Origin: Arthrobacter sp. zg-Y20
GTDB lineage: Bacteria > Actinomycetota > Actinomycetes > Actinomycetales > Micrococcaceae
DNA length: 64,000 bases
Assembly: GCF_030142075.1 (NCBI RefSeq)
Contig: NZ_CP126241.1
Coordinates: forward strand, 744,001-808,000
Direction: 5' to 3'
Part shown: positions 55,997-64,000 of the stretch, piece after piece
Layout: every line of letters begins with the position of its first letter
How positions within the stretch are numbered: the first letter of the stretch is position 1
The notes under the pieces: model-generated
Told to the model about the DNA's origin: nothing
What the model saw: the letters and a program-made list of their open reading frames with translations, nothing else
The model's database searches: none
Made by a program: the position numbers and the translations under genes

Positions 55997-57186
55997 CGGA
56001 ACGCTGCCATTCCGGTGAGGTGCTGGCCCAGGATGAGGGTGTGGACCTCGTCGGTGCCCTCGTAGGTGCGCACCGATTCCAGGTTGTTGGCGTGGCGCAG
56101 CGGCGAGTAGTCCAGGGTGATGCCGTTGCCGCCCAGCAGGGTGCGGGCCTCGCGGCAGACGGCAATGGCTTCGCGGCAGTTGTTCAGCTTGCCCAGCGAG
56201 ATCTGGTGCAGGCCCAGCGTGCCGGCGTCTTTCTTCCGGCCGATGTGCAGGGCGAGCAGGAAGCCCTTGTTAATTTCAAGGGCCATGTCCACCAGTTTCT
56301 GCTGGGTCAGCTGGTACCCGGCCAGGGGTTTGTCGAACTGCATCCGGGTCCGGGAATAGGCCAGCGCGTCTTCGAAGGCATCCCGGGCGGCGCCCATGGC
56401 ACCCCAGATGATGCCGTAGCGGGCCTCGTTCAGGCAGGAGAACGGCCCTTTGAGGCCCACGACGCCGGGCAGGACAGCGTCGGCGGGCAGGCGGACGTCG
56501 TCGAGCCGGACGTCGCATTGGATGGAGGCGCGCATGGAGAGCTTCGGTTCAATGGGGGTGGCGGTGAAGCCGGGGGTGTCGGTGGGAACCACAAAGCCGC
56601 GGATGCCGCCGTCGGTCTGCGCCCAAATCACGGCTACCTGCGCCACCGAGGCCAGTCCGATCCAGCGTTTGGTGCCGCTGAGGACCCAGTCGCCGCCGTC
56701 GCGCCGGGCGAAGGTGCTCATGCCGGCGGGATCCGACCCGGCGGTGGGCTCGGTGAGGCCGAAGCAGCCGATCGCCTCGCCGGCGGCCATAGCCGGCAGC
56801 CAGCGCTGCTTCTGTTCCTCGGAGCCGTGCTTGTGGATGGCGGACATGGCCAGCGAGCCCTGCACCGAGACGAAGGTCCGTAGCCCGGAGTCCCCGGCCT
56901 CCAGTTCCGCGGCGGCCAGCCCGTACTCGACGGCGGAGCGGCCGGCACAGCCATAGCCCTCCAGATGCATGCCGAGCAGCCCGAGCCGAGCCAGCTGAGG
57001 GACGATCTCCAGCGGGAACTCCGCGTCCTCGTACCAGCGGGCGATGTTCGGCTTGATTTCGGCGGCCACGAAGGCGCGGACGGTGTCGCGCAGTGCGATC
57101 TCCTCCGCGGTCAGGAGGCCGTCGAAGTCGATCAGGTCTCCGGGAACCGGCAGTGAGCTATCCGGGAGGGAGTCAACAGTTGTCAC
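55993..57186 (-). CDS. gcdH: Acyl-CoA dehydrogenase, glutaryl-CoA dehydrogenase type
   Basis: 397 residues. FGLTEPTAGSDPAGM is the FAD/substrate loop of acyl-CoA dehydrogenases, YEGTDEVHTLILGQHLTG carries the C-terminal catalytic Glu (~377), and ANNLESVRTYEGT matches glutaryl-CoA dehydrogenases, which decarboxylate glutaryl-CoA to crotonyl-CoA in lysine/tryptophan breakdown. GTG start at 57186. It overlaps the 3' end of the 54824 gene by four bases in opposite orientation. Confidence 0.88.
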   Translation of the reverse strand: MTTVDSLPDSSLPVPGDLIDFDGLLTAEEIALRDTVRAFVAAEIKPNIARWYEDAEFPLEIVPQLARLGLLGMHLEGYGCAGRSAVEYGLAAAELEAGDSGLRTFVSVQGSLAMSAIHKHGSEEQKQRWLPAMAAGEAIGCFGLTEPTAGSDPAGMSTFARRDGGDWVLSGTKRWIGLASVAQVAVIWAQTDGGIRGFVVPTDTPGFTATPIEPKLSMRASIQCDVRLDDVRLPADAVLPGVVGLKGPFSCLNEARYGIIWGAMGAARDAFEDALAYSRTRMQFDKPLAGYQLTQQKLVDMALEINKGFLLALHIGRKKDAGTLGLHQISLGKLNNCREAIAVCREARTLLGGNGITLDYSPLRHANNLESVRTYEGTDEVHTLILGQHLTGMAAFR

Positions 57187-57376
57187 GGGGAGGCCTTCGC
57201 GTTGGCAGGGTAAAGAAGGGCATGAGGAATGCTAGCGGAGCGTGCGGGGATTAGCCTGCAAAGGGGCGGCGTCGAGGCGGGGACGTCGGGGTGCCGGTCG
57301 CACCGGGGCGGCGGCGGGGCGACGGCGCCGTCGTTGCCGGTCGCGGCGGGCGATGTTCGCCCCACCCCTAGAGGTT

Positions 57377-57412
57377 TGCCCGTGGCCGCGCCTACCGTTG
57401 ATGCCAAGGGCA
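57377..57412 (+). promoter_or_regulatory. Inverted repeat related to the one at 54674
   Basis: TGCCCGTGG (57377-57385) and TGCCAAGGGCA (57402-57412) flank a TACCGT -10-like box; order and spacing match the element before the 54824 gene. Less symmetric than that one. Confidence 0.45.
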
Positions 57413-57482
57413 CTGGCCGTGGACGGGTGCATGGGGTCCGGACGGCCGCTGCTGACGAGCTGAATCTCCTCCTCGAGGCGCT

Positions 57483-58604
57483 ATGCTCTACGACCCCACT
57501 CCGCCGCGCGGTCCGCGCCGGCGCCGCCCGCAGGTCCCGGGCCAAACCCCGCGCTCGGCCTGGCCCGTCGTCGTCGGCGCCGCAGTTCTGCTTGGCGTAG
57601 CGGCGTTTTTCGGGGTGATGGGCCTGGCCGTCTGGATCCTGGTGGCCGGTTTCCTGCTGCTGCTCACGGGGGTGTACGCGCTGGCGCTGCACCGGCAGTC
57701 ATGGGCCGGACTGGACACCGGCAGGCAGCGGAAAGCGGCGTTGGCCGGCAGCGTCGTCGTGCTGGCTGTCGGTACGGTGGCCACCAGCATGGCCGCCCCC
57801 TCGGTGGGGACCGAGCGGCCCGCCGCGGCACTGGGCGTTATCGCACCGCTCGAACCTGGGCCGTCCCCGCAGCGCGGCGGCCTGCTGGAACGGGCACCCA
57901 GCCCGCAGGTGGATGTGGACCCGCCGACGCCGCCGCGCAGCAAGGCAGCGAGCCCGCCGTCGCCGACCGCCGGGCAGGAGGCATCGCTGATGAACCGGCG
58001 CTGTTCCCCGGACGGGGCCGCGCGCACGCAGGGCCGGACGGCCTACCGCTGCACCCGGGACATGGCCGGGAAGCTGGTGTGGATGGACCGGGCCTCTGCG
58101 GAGCGGATCACTGCGGCGCGTGCCGCCACCGACCGGCTCAACCGGCAGGCAGCCGCGGACCGTGCGGAAACTGAACGGCTGCGGGCCGGACTCGACGCAG
58201 ATCGGCAGGCCGCCGAACAGCGTGCAGCAGCGGAGAAGGCGGCGGCTGAGCAGGCAGCGGTGGAGAACGCCCGTGTTGCCGCCGAGCGGGCGGAGGCGCA
58301 CCGCCAAGCGGATGCCGCGCGCCGGAACGCAGCCCGGGAGCACACCAGCCAGCCAGTGCCGACGCTGCCCGCGGCACCGCCAGTGCCGGCGGAACCACTG
58401 CCTACGGATCCGCCCACTCCGCCGCCGCCATGTCCGACCCCGCCTGCTCCGGCACCCACTCCAACCGCAACGCCCACACCAACGATGGTCCCCGTTCCGG
58501 TCCCGACCGCCCCAACGCCGCCGTCGACCCCATCGCCGTCCGTACCATCGCCGTCGGGCACCCCGCCGGCAGGCACCCCACAGTCCCCAACCAGCGGCAC
58601 CTAG
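57483..58604 (+). CDS. Membrane protein with Cys/LVWM module and Pro-rich tail (copy 2)
   Basis: 373 residues. Two or three N-terminal membrane helices (~25-100), then CSPDGAARTQGRTAYRCTRD followed by GKLVWMDRASAERI, a long Ala/Glu/Arg coiled coil (~200-290), and a Pro/Thr-rich tail (~295-373). Same order as copy 1 at 54824 (TM, Cys module, coiled coil, Pro tail) but a longer coiled coil. Ribosome site GAGG before the ATG. Role unknown; likely cell-envelope structural. Confidence 0.75.
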   Translation: MLYDPTPPRGPRRRRPQVPGQTPRSAWPVVVGAAVLLGVAAFFGVMGLAVWILVAGFLLLLTGVYALALHRQSWAGLDTGRQRKAALAGSVVVLAVGTVATSMAAPSVGTERPAAALGVIAPLEPGPSPQRGGLLERAPSPQVDVDPPTPPRSKAASPPSPTAGQEASLMNRRCSPDGAARTQGRTAYRCTRDMAGKLVWMDRASAERITAARAATDRLNRQAAADRAETERLRAGLDADRQAAEQRAAAEKAAAEQAAVENARVAAERAEAHRQADAARRNAAREHTSQPVPTLPAAPPVPAEPLPTDPPTPPPPCPTPPAPAPTPTATPTPTMVPVPVPTAPTPPSTPSPSVPSPSGTPPAGTPQSPTSGT

Positions 58605-58646
58605 GCACCGCCGCCGGAACCCCTAAGTGGCCCGCATCACAGTACG

Positions 58647-59840
58647 ATGGCCAGCATGACTGAGGCCTATCTGATTTCCGGCGTCCGTACTCCCGTGGGC
58701 CGCTACGGCGGTGCCCTGTCCTCCGTCCGGCCCGACGATCTGGCTGCGCTGGTGCTCGCCGACGTCGTCGCCCGCGCCGGACTGGACCCCGCCGACGTGG
58801 ACGAGGTGCTGCTGGGCTGCACCAACCAGGCCGGAGAGGACAACCGGAACGTGGCGCGGATGGCGACCCTGCTGGCCGGATTCCCGGACACCGTGCCGGC
58901 CATGACCGTGAACAGGCTCTGCGCCTCCGGGCTCAGCGCGATCCTCTTGGCTTCCCAGATGGTGAAGTCCGGGGCGGCGGATGTGGTGGTGGCCGGGGGA
59001 GTGGAGTCGATGTCCCGTGCGCCATGGGTGCTGGCCAAACCGGAGAAGGCGTTTGCGAAGCCCGGGGAGCTGGCAGACTCGGCCATCGGCGCCCGGTTCA
59101 CCAACCCGAAGTTCTACGACCTGCCCGGCACCACTTATTCCATGCCCGAAACCGCGGAGGAACTGGCCTCCCGGGAAAGGATCAGCCGGGAAGACTCGGA
59201 CGCCTTTGCGCTGCGCTCGCACACCCGGGCGCTCGCCGCCGTGGAGGAGGGCCGGTTCGCGGCGGAAATCGTGTCGGTGGAAACGAAAAAGGGCGTGGTG
59301 AAGACCGATGAGGGTCCGCGCCGGGAGACCAGCGCCGAGGCGCTGGCGAAGCTGCGGCCCATCGTGCGGCCCGACGGCGTGGTGACCGCCGGGAACGCCA
59401 GCTCGCTGAACGACGGCGCGTCCGCCGTCGTCGTCGCCAGCGCCGACGCGGTGCGCACGCTCGGGCTGCACGCCCGCGCCCGGATTGTGGACGGCGCCTC
59501 CGCCGGGGTGGAGCCGGCGGTCATGGGCATCGGCCCGGTGCCGGCCACCCGGAAAGTGCTGGACCGGACCGGCTGGTCGCTGGGGGACATCGGTGCGGTG
59601 GAACTGAACGAGGCGTTCGCCGCGCAGTCCCTGGCCTGCATCCGGCAACTCGGCCTGGACGAGGAGCTGGTGAACCGCGACGGCGGGGCCATTGCGCTCG
59701 GGCACGCGCTCGGTTCGTCCGGGTCGCGGATCACGGTGACCCTGTTGAACCGGATGGAGCGCGAGGGTGCATCGCGTGGCCTGGCGACTATGTGCGTGGG
59801 GCTCGGCCAGGGTGTGTCGATGCTGTTGGAACGGGTGTAG
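58647..59840 (+). CDS. Acetyl-CoA C-acetyltransferase (thiolase)
   Basis: 397 residues from the ATG at 58647; 58656 is an alternative. Nucleophile Cys92 in NRLCASGLSAI, GGVESMSRAPWV, NEAFAAQSL, GHALGSSGSR and the second Cys in MCVGLGQG give the full thiolase set. It condenses or cleaves acetyl-CoA units in beta-oxidation, ketone or beta-ketoadipate metabolism; it may relate to gcdH nearby, but they are not an operon. No ribosome site is clear; TACGAT six to eight bases before 58656 hints at a leaderless transcript. Confidence 0.93.
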   Translation: MASMTEAYLISGVRTPVGRYGGALSSVRPDDLAALVLADVVARAGLDPADVDEVLLGCTNQAGEDNRNVARMATLLAGFPDTVPAMTVNRLCASGLSAILLASQMVKSGAADVVVAGGVESMSRAPWVLAKPEKAFAKPGELADSAIGARFTNPKFYDLPGTTYSMPETAEELASRERISREDSDAFALRSHTRALAAVEEGRFAAEIVSVETKKGVVKTDEGPRRETSAEALAKLRPIVRPDGVVTAGNASSLNDGASAVVVASADAVRTLGLHARARIVDGASAGVEPAVMGIGPVPATRKVLDRTGWSLGDIGAVELNEAFAAQSLACIRQLGLDEELVNRDGGAIALGHALGSSGSRITVTLLNRMEREGASRGLATMCVGLGQGVSMLLERV

Positions 59841-59851
59841 CCACTGGCAGC

Positions 59852-59886
59852 AAAGCGGCACCCGGCCTTTGGGCGGGTGCCGCTTT
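59852..59886. terminator. Terminator after the thiolase gene
   Basis: AAAGCGGCACCCG (59852-59864) pairs with CGGGTGCCGCTTT (59874-59886), 9-nt loop, T-run at the end. Serves convergent genes. Confidence 0.85.
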
Positions 59887-59939
59887 GTCCTCGGACGGCC
59901 GACCAGCGCGCGTGGTGGTGGTGCGTGTACGGAGGGAGC

Positions 59940-60596
59940 CTAGCCGAGGGGGCTGGGGCGCAGCCCGGCCAGTTCCCGGCCGAACTTCACCGCGGCGGTT
60001 TCCGCTTCCTCCTTCAGGGCGGCGGCCATGTCCTTGAACGGATCCAGGGCGGGGTTCATGCCCACGAGGGTGAAGGGGCGCTCGACAACGCGCAGGTCCA
60101 GGCCCCAGACGTCCGCCAGTACACGGCGCAGCCAGGGGGTGGAGTGGTCCCACCCCTCCTTGGGAGTGCCCGGGTTGTAGTTTCCGCCCAGCGAGGTGAC
60201 CAGCACGGCCGGCTTGCCGCGCAGTGCGGTGCCCTCCGGGCTGATCCGGGGATCGGTGTAGGCGAGGTCGAACCAGGTCTTGAAATGCTGCGAGACGCCG
60301 AAGTTATACAGGGGAACGGTGAACAGCAGGGCATCGGCACCGGTCAGTTCGTCAGCCAGTTCGGTGGCGAAGCCGAGGGCCCGGTGCTGCTCCTCGGTGC
60401 GGGCCTCTTCCGGAGAGAAGCCGCCCAGGACGGCGTCCTGCCAGACCCCGGTGGGGATCGGTTCAGCGGCAAGGTCGCGGCGTCGAACGCTGGAATCAGG
60501 GTGAGCGGTAGTCCACTGCTCCTCGACGAGGTCGCCGAGGGCACGGCTGGCGGACGTGGCGGGCAGGATGCTGGCATCCAGGCGGAAGAGAGTCAT
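59940..60596 (-). CDS. FMN-dependent NADH azoreductase-type flavoprotein
   Basis: 218 residues. N-terminal LFRLDASILPATSASRALGD and FTVPLYNFGVSQHFKTWFDL fit the AzoR/flavodoxin-like quinone reductase fold, with the loop SLGGNYNPG. It reduces azo or quinone compounds using NADH and FMN. Divergent from the HxlR regulator across 79 bp that contains an operator-like sequence, so it is likely induced by electrophiles or quinones. Confidence 0.88.
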   Translation of the reverse strand: MTLFRLDASILPATSASRALGDLVEEQWTTAHPDSSVRRRDLAAEPIPTGVWQDAVLGGFSPEEARTEEQHRALGFATELADELTGADALLFTVPLYNFGVSQHFKTWFDLAYTDPRISPEGTALRGKPAVLVTSLGGNYNPGTPKEGWDHSTPWLRRVLADVWGLDLRVVERPFTLVGMNPALDPFKDMAAALKEEAETAAVKFGRELAGLRPSPLG

Positions 60597-60614
60597 GGGG
60601 GTCTCCGATCAATA

Positions 60615-60629
60615 AGTTCCTTAGTAACT
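60615..60629. promoter_or_regulatory. Putative HxlR operator
   Basis: AGTTCCTTAGTAACT is an imperfect dyad (12 of 14 paired positions) between the divergent azoreductase and HxlR genes, resembling sites for HxlR-family repressors that flank their target promoters. Confidence 0.5.
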
Positions 60630-60675
60630 CTGTTTTCCAGAGCGACTAGGCTGACTGTAGCGGTAGAATCGCCGT

Positions 60676-61026
60676 ATGGATAGAGGCCCCGTTTCAATGC
60701 ACACATGTGATTCCGCGGTCAGCCTTGCCTTCACCATCCTGGGCAAGCGCTGGAACGGGATGATTGTGGATGCCCTCAGCGCCGGGCCGTTATCCTTCGC
60801 GGCCCTGCGGCGATCCGTGGAGGGAATCAGCGACGCCGTACTCTCCGACCGACTCACCGAGCTGGCCGAGGCCCTGCTGCTGACGCGCGTTGTGGAGCCC
60901 GGCCCGCCGATCTCGGTGGCGTACACCCTGACGCCCAGCGGCGAGCAGCTGGTGCCGTTGCTGCGGCAACTGGGGCAGTGGGCAACAGCTCACCTTCCCC
61001 AGCCGGAGGAGCAGCCCGAGCGGTGA
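60676..61026 (+). CDS. HxlR-family transcriptional regulator
   Basis: 116 residues. CDSAVSLAFTILGKRWNGMIVDAL is the HxlR signature, with a Cys near residue 11 that redox-sensing HxlR proteins use; ISDAVLSDRLTELAEALLLTR is the winged helix. Probably controls the divergent azoreductase gene. No ribosome site is clear; TAGAAT lies six bases before the ATG. Confidence 0.9.
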   Translation: MDRGPVSMHTCDSAVSLAFTILGKRWNGMIVDALSAGPLSFAALRRSVEGISDAVLSDRLTELAEALLLTRVVEPGPPISVAYTLTPSGEQLVPLLRQLGQWATAHLPQPEEQPER

Positions 61027-61079
61027 CCGCCCGGCGGGCCGGCGACAAAACCTCCGCAACGGGCCGTAGGCTTCCCCGC

Positions 61080-61472
61080 ATGACTGCTTCGATCTCCCAC
61101 ACAACCTTTGACAGCCTCGACCCGTACGCGCAGTCCGTGTTCTGGGCACAGGTGCTCGACTTCCATGCAGATCCGAAGGAGCCCTTTGGGCCCGGCGACG
61201 ACGAGTGCATGATCTACTCGCCCGACGGCTCCCAGCGGCTGCTGTTTATCAAGGTGCCGGACCGCAAACAGGTCAAGAACCGCCTGCATCTGGACCTGCA
61301 GCCGGGCGAAGCGGGCGGCCGCGATGCGGAGCTCGCGCGGCTGCTGACCCTGGGCGCCACGCAGGTCGACGACCAGCGCCGCCCGGATGGAACCGGCTGG
61401 GTGGTACTGGCCGACCCGGAAGGCAACGAATTCTGCATCCTGCGCAGCCACGCGGAACGGTACGCCGTCTAG
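61080..61472 (+). CDS. VOC family (glyoxalase-like) protein
   Basis: 130 residues from the ATG at 61080, where family similarity begins. TFDSLDPYAQSVFWAQVLDF opens the domain; RLHLDLQPGE and WVVLADPEGNEFCIL close it, a glyoxalase-like domain typical of actinobacterial small VOC proteins. Substrate unknown. Follows HxlR by 53 bp, so may be part of the same transcript. Confidence 0.8.
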   Translation: MTASISHTTFDSLDPYAQSVFWAQVLDFHADPKEPFGPGDDECMIYSPDGSQRLLFIKVPDRKQVKNRLHLDLQPGEAGGRDAELARLLTLGATQVDDQRRPDGTGWVVLADPEGNEFCILRSHAERYAV

Positions 61473-61544
61473 GTTTCCGGCGGAGAAAGCAGCGATCCCG
61501 CGGAGTAGGCTGTGCTCATACCAGGTCTCTAATTGGGGGGAAGA

Positions 61545-62159
61545 ATGCAAAAGGGAAGCATTGCCGTGCTGTTGCTCGCCGCGGCTGTCGGATTAGCGGG
61601 ATGTTCATCCTCCGCCGAGGCAGCCAAGGAATCCGCTCCGGCCACGCCTTCCCGGAGCGCGTCGTCGTCCGCCGCGACAACTCCGCCGGCCCCGCCGTCG
61701 CCCGCCCCCACTCCGACGCCGACGCTAACGCCCCCGCCAACCCCTTCCCCGCCGGCGCCGGCCACCCCGGCCGAGCCCGTCACCGCCATAGCCATTGCCC
61801 AGCAGCTGCAGGCAGTTGTCCCCGGCATCACCTCGGTCACTGAAGTAACGCCGGAGAATGACCCGGGCGGATTCATCGGCCAGCCGGGCTATTACACCTC
61901 GGCGGCGTGGATCGCCGACGCCTCCGCAGCCGCGCCGGAGAACAGCGTTGTTGGAGGGGCTGTGGTGGAAGTCTTCGCCACCGAAGCAGAAGCCCAGTCG
62001 CGCTTCGCCCAGCTGCAGGAGCACTTGGCCCTGGGCGCCGCCTACAAACGGGAATACATGTATCTGCAGGGAACGGCGCTCCTCCGCGTGACCGGAAAGC
62101 TCGGCGACGAATCGGCCGCCCTTTATGAGCAGGCCTTCTATGCGCTCGGTATCGGCTAA
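61545..62159 (+). CDS. Lipoprotein with Pro-rich linker, unknown function
   Basis: 204 residues. Signal ending in LAGC (lipobox), a Ser/Pro/Thr linker, then a ~115-residue globular domain. The domain alternates Val/Ala strands with helices (TEAEAQSRFAQLQEHL) and resembles other small extracytoplasmic proteins without a named family. Start at the ATG at 61545 because GGGGGGAAGA precedes it. Followed 33 bp later by another hypothetical gene. Confidence 0.7.
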   Translation: MQKGSIAVLLLAAAVGLAGCSSSAEAAKESAPATPSRSASSSAATTPPAPPSPAPTPTPTLTPPPTPSPPAPATPAEPVTAIAIAQQLQAVVPGITSVTEVTPENDPGGFIGQPGYYTSAAWIADASAAAPENSVVGGAVVEVFATEAEAQSRFAQLQEHLALGAAYKREYMYLQGTALLRVTGKLGDESAALYEQAFYALGIG

Positions 62160-62192
62160 ATCTTAATCCAGGCATCAAAAGGGGGAATTGCC

Positions 62193-62597
62193 ATGGCATT
62201 GTTCAGCACCAAACCGATTGTGGAGAAGAAGGAACAGTGGACAGCGCCTCAGCCTCCGCAGGCGGTCCTGGCAACCCTGGCCGCGGCCTTTTCCTTTCAC
62301 GGTGAAGATGTCCGGCGGGAAAAGTCCTCGGTGGAGGTGCACCTCGGGTCCAATGCGGAATACCGGATGTGGGGCAACATGACCGAAGAAGGGCGCAAAC
62401 ACCTGCCGATCGCCCTGACGTTCACTGCCTCCGGATTCGGCACGGGCACTGCGGTGGAGGTGTATGCCCGAGACACCTTCGGTTTCCGCATGGGAAGCGG
62501 CAAGTCCTTCGGGGTGCCGGAAACGTTCAACCGGCGGATAGAGGAATTCCTCAGTTACGCGGCCGGGACGCTCGGCATAACCCGGCCCGTCTCCTGA
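62193..62597 (+). CDS. Hypothetical protein
   Basis: 134 residues, soluble-looking. Alternating beta segments (ALTFTASGFGTGTAVEVYA) and a final helix. Not recognised. GGGGGA ribosome site ahead of the ATG. Separated from the lipoprotein gene by 33 bp; may be co-transcribed. Confidence 0.65.
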   Translation: MALFSTKPIVEKKEQWTAPQPPQAVLATLAAAFSFHGEDVRREKSSVEVHLGSNAEYRMWGNMTEEGRKHLPIALTFTASGFGTGTAVEVYARDTFGFRMGSGKSFGVPETFNRRIEEFLSYAAGTLGITRPVS

Positions 62598-62626
62598 CCC
62601 GTCCCTTCCCCGCCACCCATCAGTTT

Positions 62627-63433
62627 CTAGCCCCGCACCAGCCCGAGCACCCGCCGCAGGATCTCCTCCCCGGCCAGCACTCCACGGGCCGCGGTGACCT
62701 GCAGGTGCCGGTCGCGGTAGCCGGCGTCGTCCAGCTCGCCGTGCGCGGGGCGGAAGGCGACGTCGGCGGCCTGGAGCATCGGCCGGTCCAGCAGCGAATC
62801 CCCGGCAGTGATGATGCGCTCCGCCCCGGTCCGGCGGGCAACCTCGGCCACGGCATCCTGCTTGGTCACGGGCACCGGCACGCAGTACAGCTTGCGGCCC
62901 TGCAGCGAGACAGTCCAGCCGCGCTCCGTACACCAGGTCTCCAGCTCCAGCAGGAACTGCCCCGGCAGTGCCGCCCGGTCCACCACGGCGTAGGCAAACA
63001 GGTCCTCAGCCGTGCGCAGCTTCAGCGTCCAGGCCGCGAACTCCGGGCGGGCCAGATACGCCGACACCTCGGCCAGGGGAGCGCAGCCGCCGGCCACCAG
63101 GGAACGGACCTTGTCCTGCCAGTCGGCGTCGGGCTCCCCGTGGTGCAGGATCACCCCGCCGTTGGTGGTCACCGCGTACTCCGGTGACGGAGCGGGCAAC
63201 TGGATCCGCCGGTACTGGGCCACCGTGCGCGTGGTCACGGGAACAAACACTGCAGCCTCCGCGGCGGCCACCAGCAGGTCCTCGGCCGCACGGGTCATAA
63301 AGGACAGCGGTTTGCCCTCGTACACCTCGGAGACCACCAGGCCCGGCGCGGCGGCATCCTCGGTGTCCAGGAACAGGGCGTTGGCGGAATAGATCAGTGT
63401 CCGGTCCAGGTCCGAGGCGAAGAGGGTCCTCAC
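62627..63433 (-). CDS. HAD-family hydrolase (tellurium-resistance-associated biosynthetic operon type)
   Basis: 268 residues from the GTG at 63433, which overlaps the upstream stop (GTGA). FASDLDRTLIYS has the DxD nucleophile, VTTRTVAQYRRI the motif-II Thr, AGDSLLDRPML the motif-IV acids. Sequence and the PELOTA/StiP-like gene immediately upstream suggest the phosphoribosyltransferase/ATP-grasp/HAD module found with ter genes. Substrate unknown. Confidence 0.8.
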   Translation of the reverse strand: MRTLFASDLDRTLIYSANALFLDTEDAAAPGLVVSEVYEGKPLSFMTRAAEDLLVAAAEAAVFVPVTTRTVAQYRRIQLPAPSPEYAVTTNGGVILHHGEPDADWQDKVRSLVAGGCAPLAEVSAYLARPEFAAWTLKLRTAEDLFAYAVVDRAALPGQFLLELETWCTERGWTVSLQGRKLYCVPVPVTKQDAVAEVARRTGAERIITAGDSLLDRPMLQAADVAFRPAHGELDDAGYRDRHLQVTAARGVLAGEEILRRVLGLVRG

Positions 63434-64000
63434 GCGTCGGCCCCCGAGGCGGCTCCGGAACCGGCTGGAGCCCCTGCGCCGGCCGCTGCACCGGCAACAG
63501 CCTTGCCGTCCGCACCCACCGCCCCCGCGGTGAACAGGGGATGGATCAGGCCCACGCAGCTGAACGGCAGGTCCGGGACTTCCTCCACCGGCACGCCGCG
63601 CTGTTCGGCCAGCAGCAGCACATGTGCCACGTCGGTCCGGGCCGCCGGATGCACCAGTACTTTCCACGGCACCCGGCGCAGCAGCACCCGCGTGGTCTCG
63701 CCGACCCCGGGCTTCACCAGGTTCACGTTATGGATGCCGTACTCCTCGCTCAGCCGTTCCACCGCGGCCCAGCCGACCCAGGTGGGTGTCCGGTCGGTGC
63801 CGGCCAGCTCGGCGGCATGCGCGACGGCGGCGGTCCGAACGGCGTCGAAATGCGCGGACACGGCGGTCAGGAAGTCCCGGGAAACGTCCGCTGCGGCCAG
63901 GTGGGAGTAGAACTTCGCGCCGTGGAAATCCTCCGGTCCAATGAGTTCCTTGTTGAACACCGTGCGGGATACCAGGCCCGAAACGGTGGAATTCAAGCAG
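63430..64000 (-). CDS. PELOTA/StiP-like protein, C-terminal part
   Basis: Runs past the right edge, so the N-terminus is missing. Visible ~190 residues: VSGLVSRTVFNKELIGPEDFHGAKF, then WVGWAAVERLSEEYGIHNVNL, then a PELOTA-like segment VLLRRVPWKVLVHPAARTDVAHVL and VEEVPDLPFSCVGLIHP. The C-terminus is a Gly/Ala-rich tail. In ter-associated biosynthetic operons such genes sit next to HAD, phosphoribosyltransferase and ATP-grasp genes. It overlaps the HAD gene by four bases. Confidence 0.65.
   Translation of the reverse strand, partial: CLNSTVSGLVSRTVFNKELIGPEDFHGAKFYSHLAAADVSRDFLTAVSAHFDAVRTAAVAHAAELAGTDRTPTWVGWAAVERLSEEYGIHNVNLVKPGVGETTRVLLRRVPWKVLVHPAARTDVAHVLLLAEQRGVPVEEVPDLPFSCVGLIHPLFTAGAVGADGKAVAGAAAGAGAPAGSGAASGADA

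Noticed and set aside
1-64000. CRISPR array, tRNA, rRNA or transposase
   Set aside because: I looked for regular short direct repeats, cloverleaf-like stems with CCA-adjacent ends, and IS-type transposase motifs and found none. Island integration at a tRNA was considered and not supported.

Overview
The window looks like chromosomal DNA from a high-GC actinobacterium, most likely Micrococcaceae (Arthrobacter sensu lato). This rests on GC-rich coding, frequent GTG starts, ATGA/GTGA operon overlaps and the gene content; I have no database match. Apart from a large foreign-looking block, it is ordinary accessory metabolism and cell-envelope genes.\n\nLayout. 0-1 kb: 5-oxoprolinase subunits pxpB/pxpA. 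1.1-3.9 kb: a lone STAND-like ATPase with a TPR tail, then a ~600 bp gap holding a perfect 32-bp palindrome. 4.5-9.2 kb: a DUF3052-like protein and the chvE-mmsA-mmsB monosaccharide ABC importer. 9.3-13.7 kb: VOC proteins, an Atu4866-type protein/XRE pair, an AraC regulator and an SGNH hydrolase whose tail appears to run into inserted DNA.\n\n13.7-37.2 kb is a defence island. It holds two exonuclease-BRCT paralogs flanking an unknown gene, a broken dual-specificity phosphatase, a DUF262-HNH protein (GmrSD/BrxU-like), a PLD-SF2 helicase-DUF3427 protein, an unknown protein, a type I restriction-modification operon with an embedded mrr-like nuclease (hsdM-hsdS-mrr-hsdR, minus strand), a ~1,700-residue STAND NTPase with a possible degenerate nuclease-like N-terminus, and a decayed PD-(D/E)XK gene at the right edge. 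The best SD-supported ATG of hsdM is separated from the rest of the gene by a C8 tract that puts it out of frame by one base, so phase variation is possible.\n\n37.3-42.4 kb: arginine deiminase (with a relic of a second copy just downstream), a lipoprotein, an EcsC protein, a PAP2 phosphatase, a small membrane protein and an ImmA/IrrE-type metallopeptidase. 42.5-49.6 kb: two paralogous secreted GH3-PA14 glycosidases, each behind the same TTGACC-N17-TAGCGT promoter and a conserved ~170 nt leader, separated by a convergent HSL-type esterase. 49.7-53.6 kb: a secreted serine hydrolase, a NarL-type two-component pair and an anchored hypothetical protein. 53.8-58.6 kb: three envelope proteins that share a small Cys/LVWM module, two of them with a shared inverted repeat upstream, interleaved with glutaryl-CoA dehydrogenase. 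58.6-62.6 kb: thiolase, azoreductase/HxlR pair, VOC protein, lipoprotein, hypothetical protein. 62.6-64 kb: a HAD hydrolase overlapping a PELOTA/StiP-like gene, probably the edge of a tellurium-resistance-associated biosynthetic operon.\n\nThe most promising undescribed material is the large STAND protein, the PLD-helicase neighbourhood and the exonuclease-BRCT/unknown/exonuclease-BRCT triplet. All functional statements are from motif reading only.
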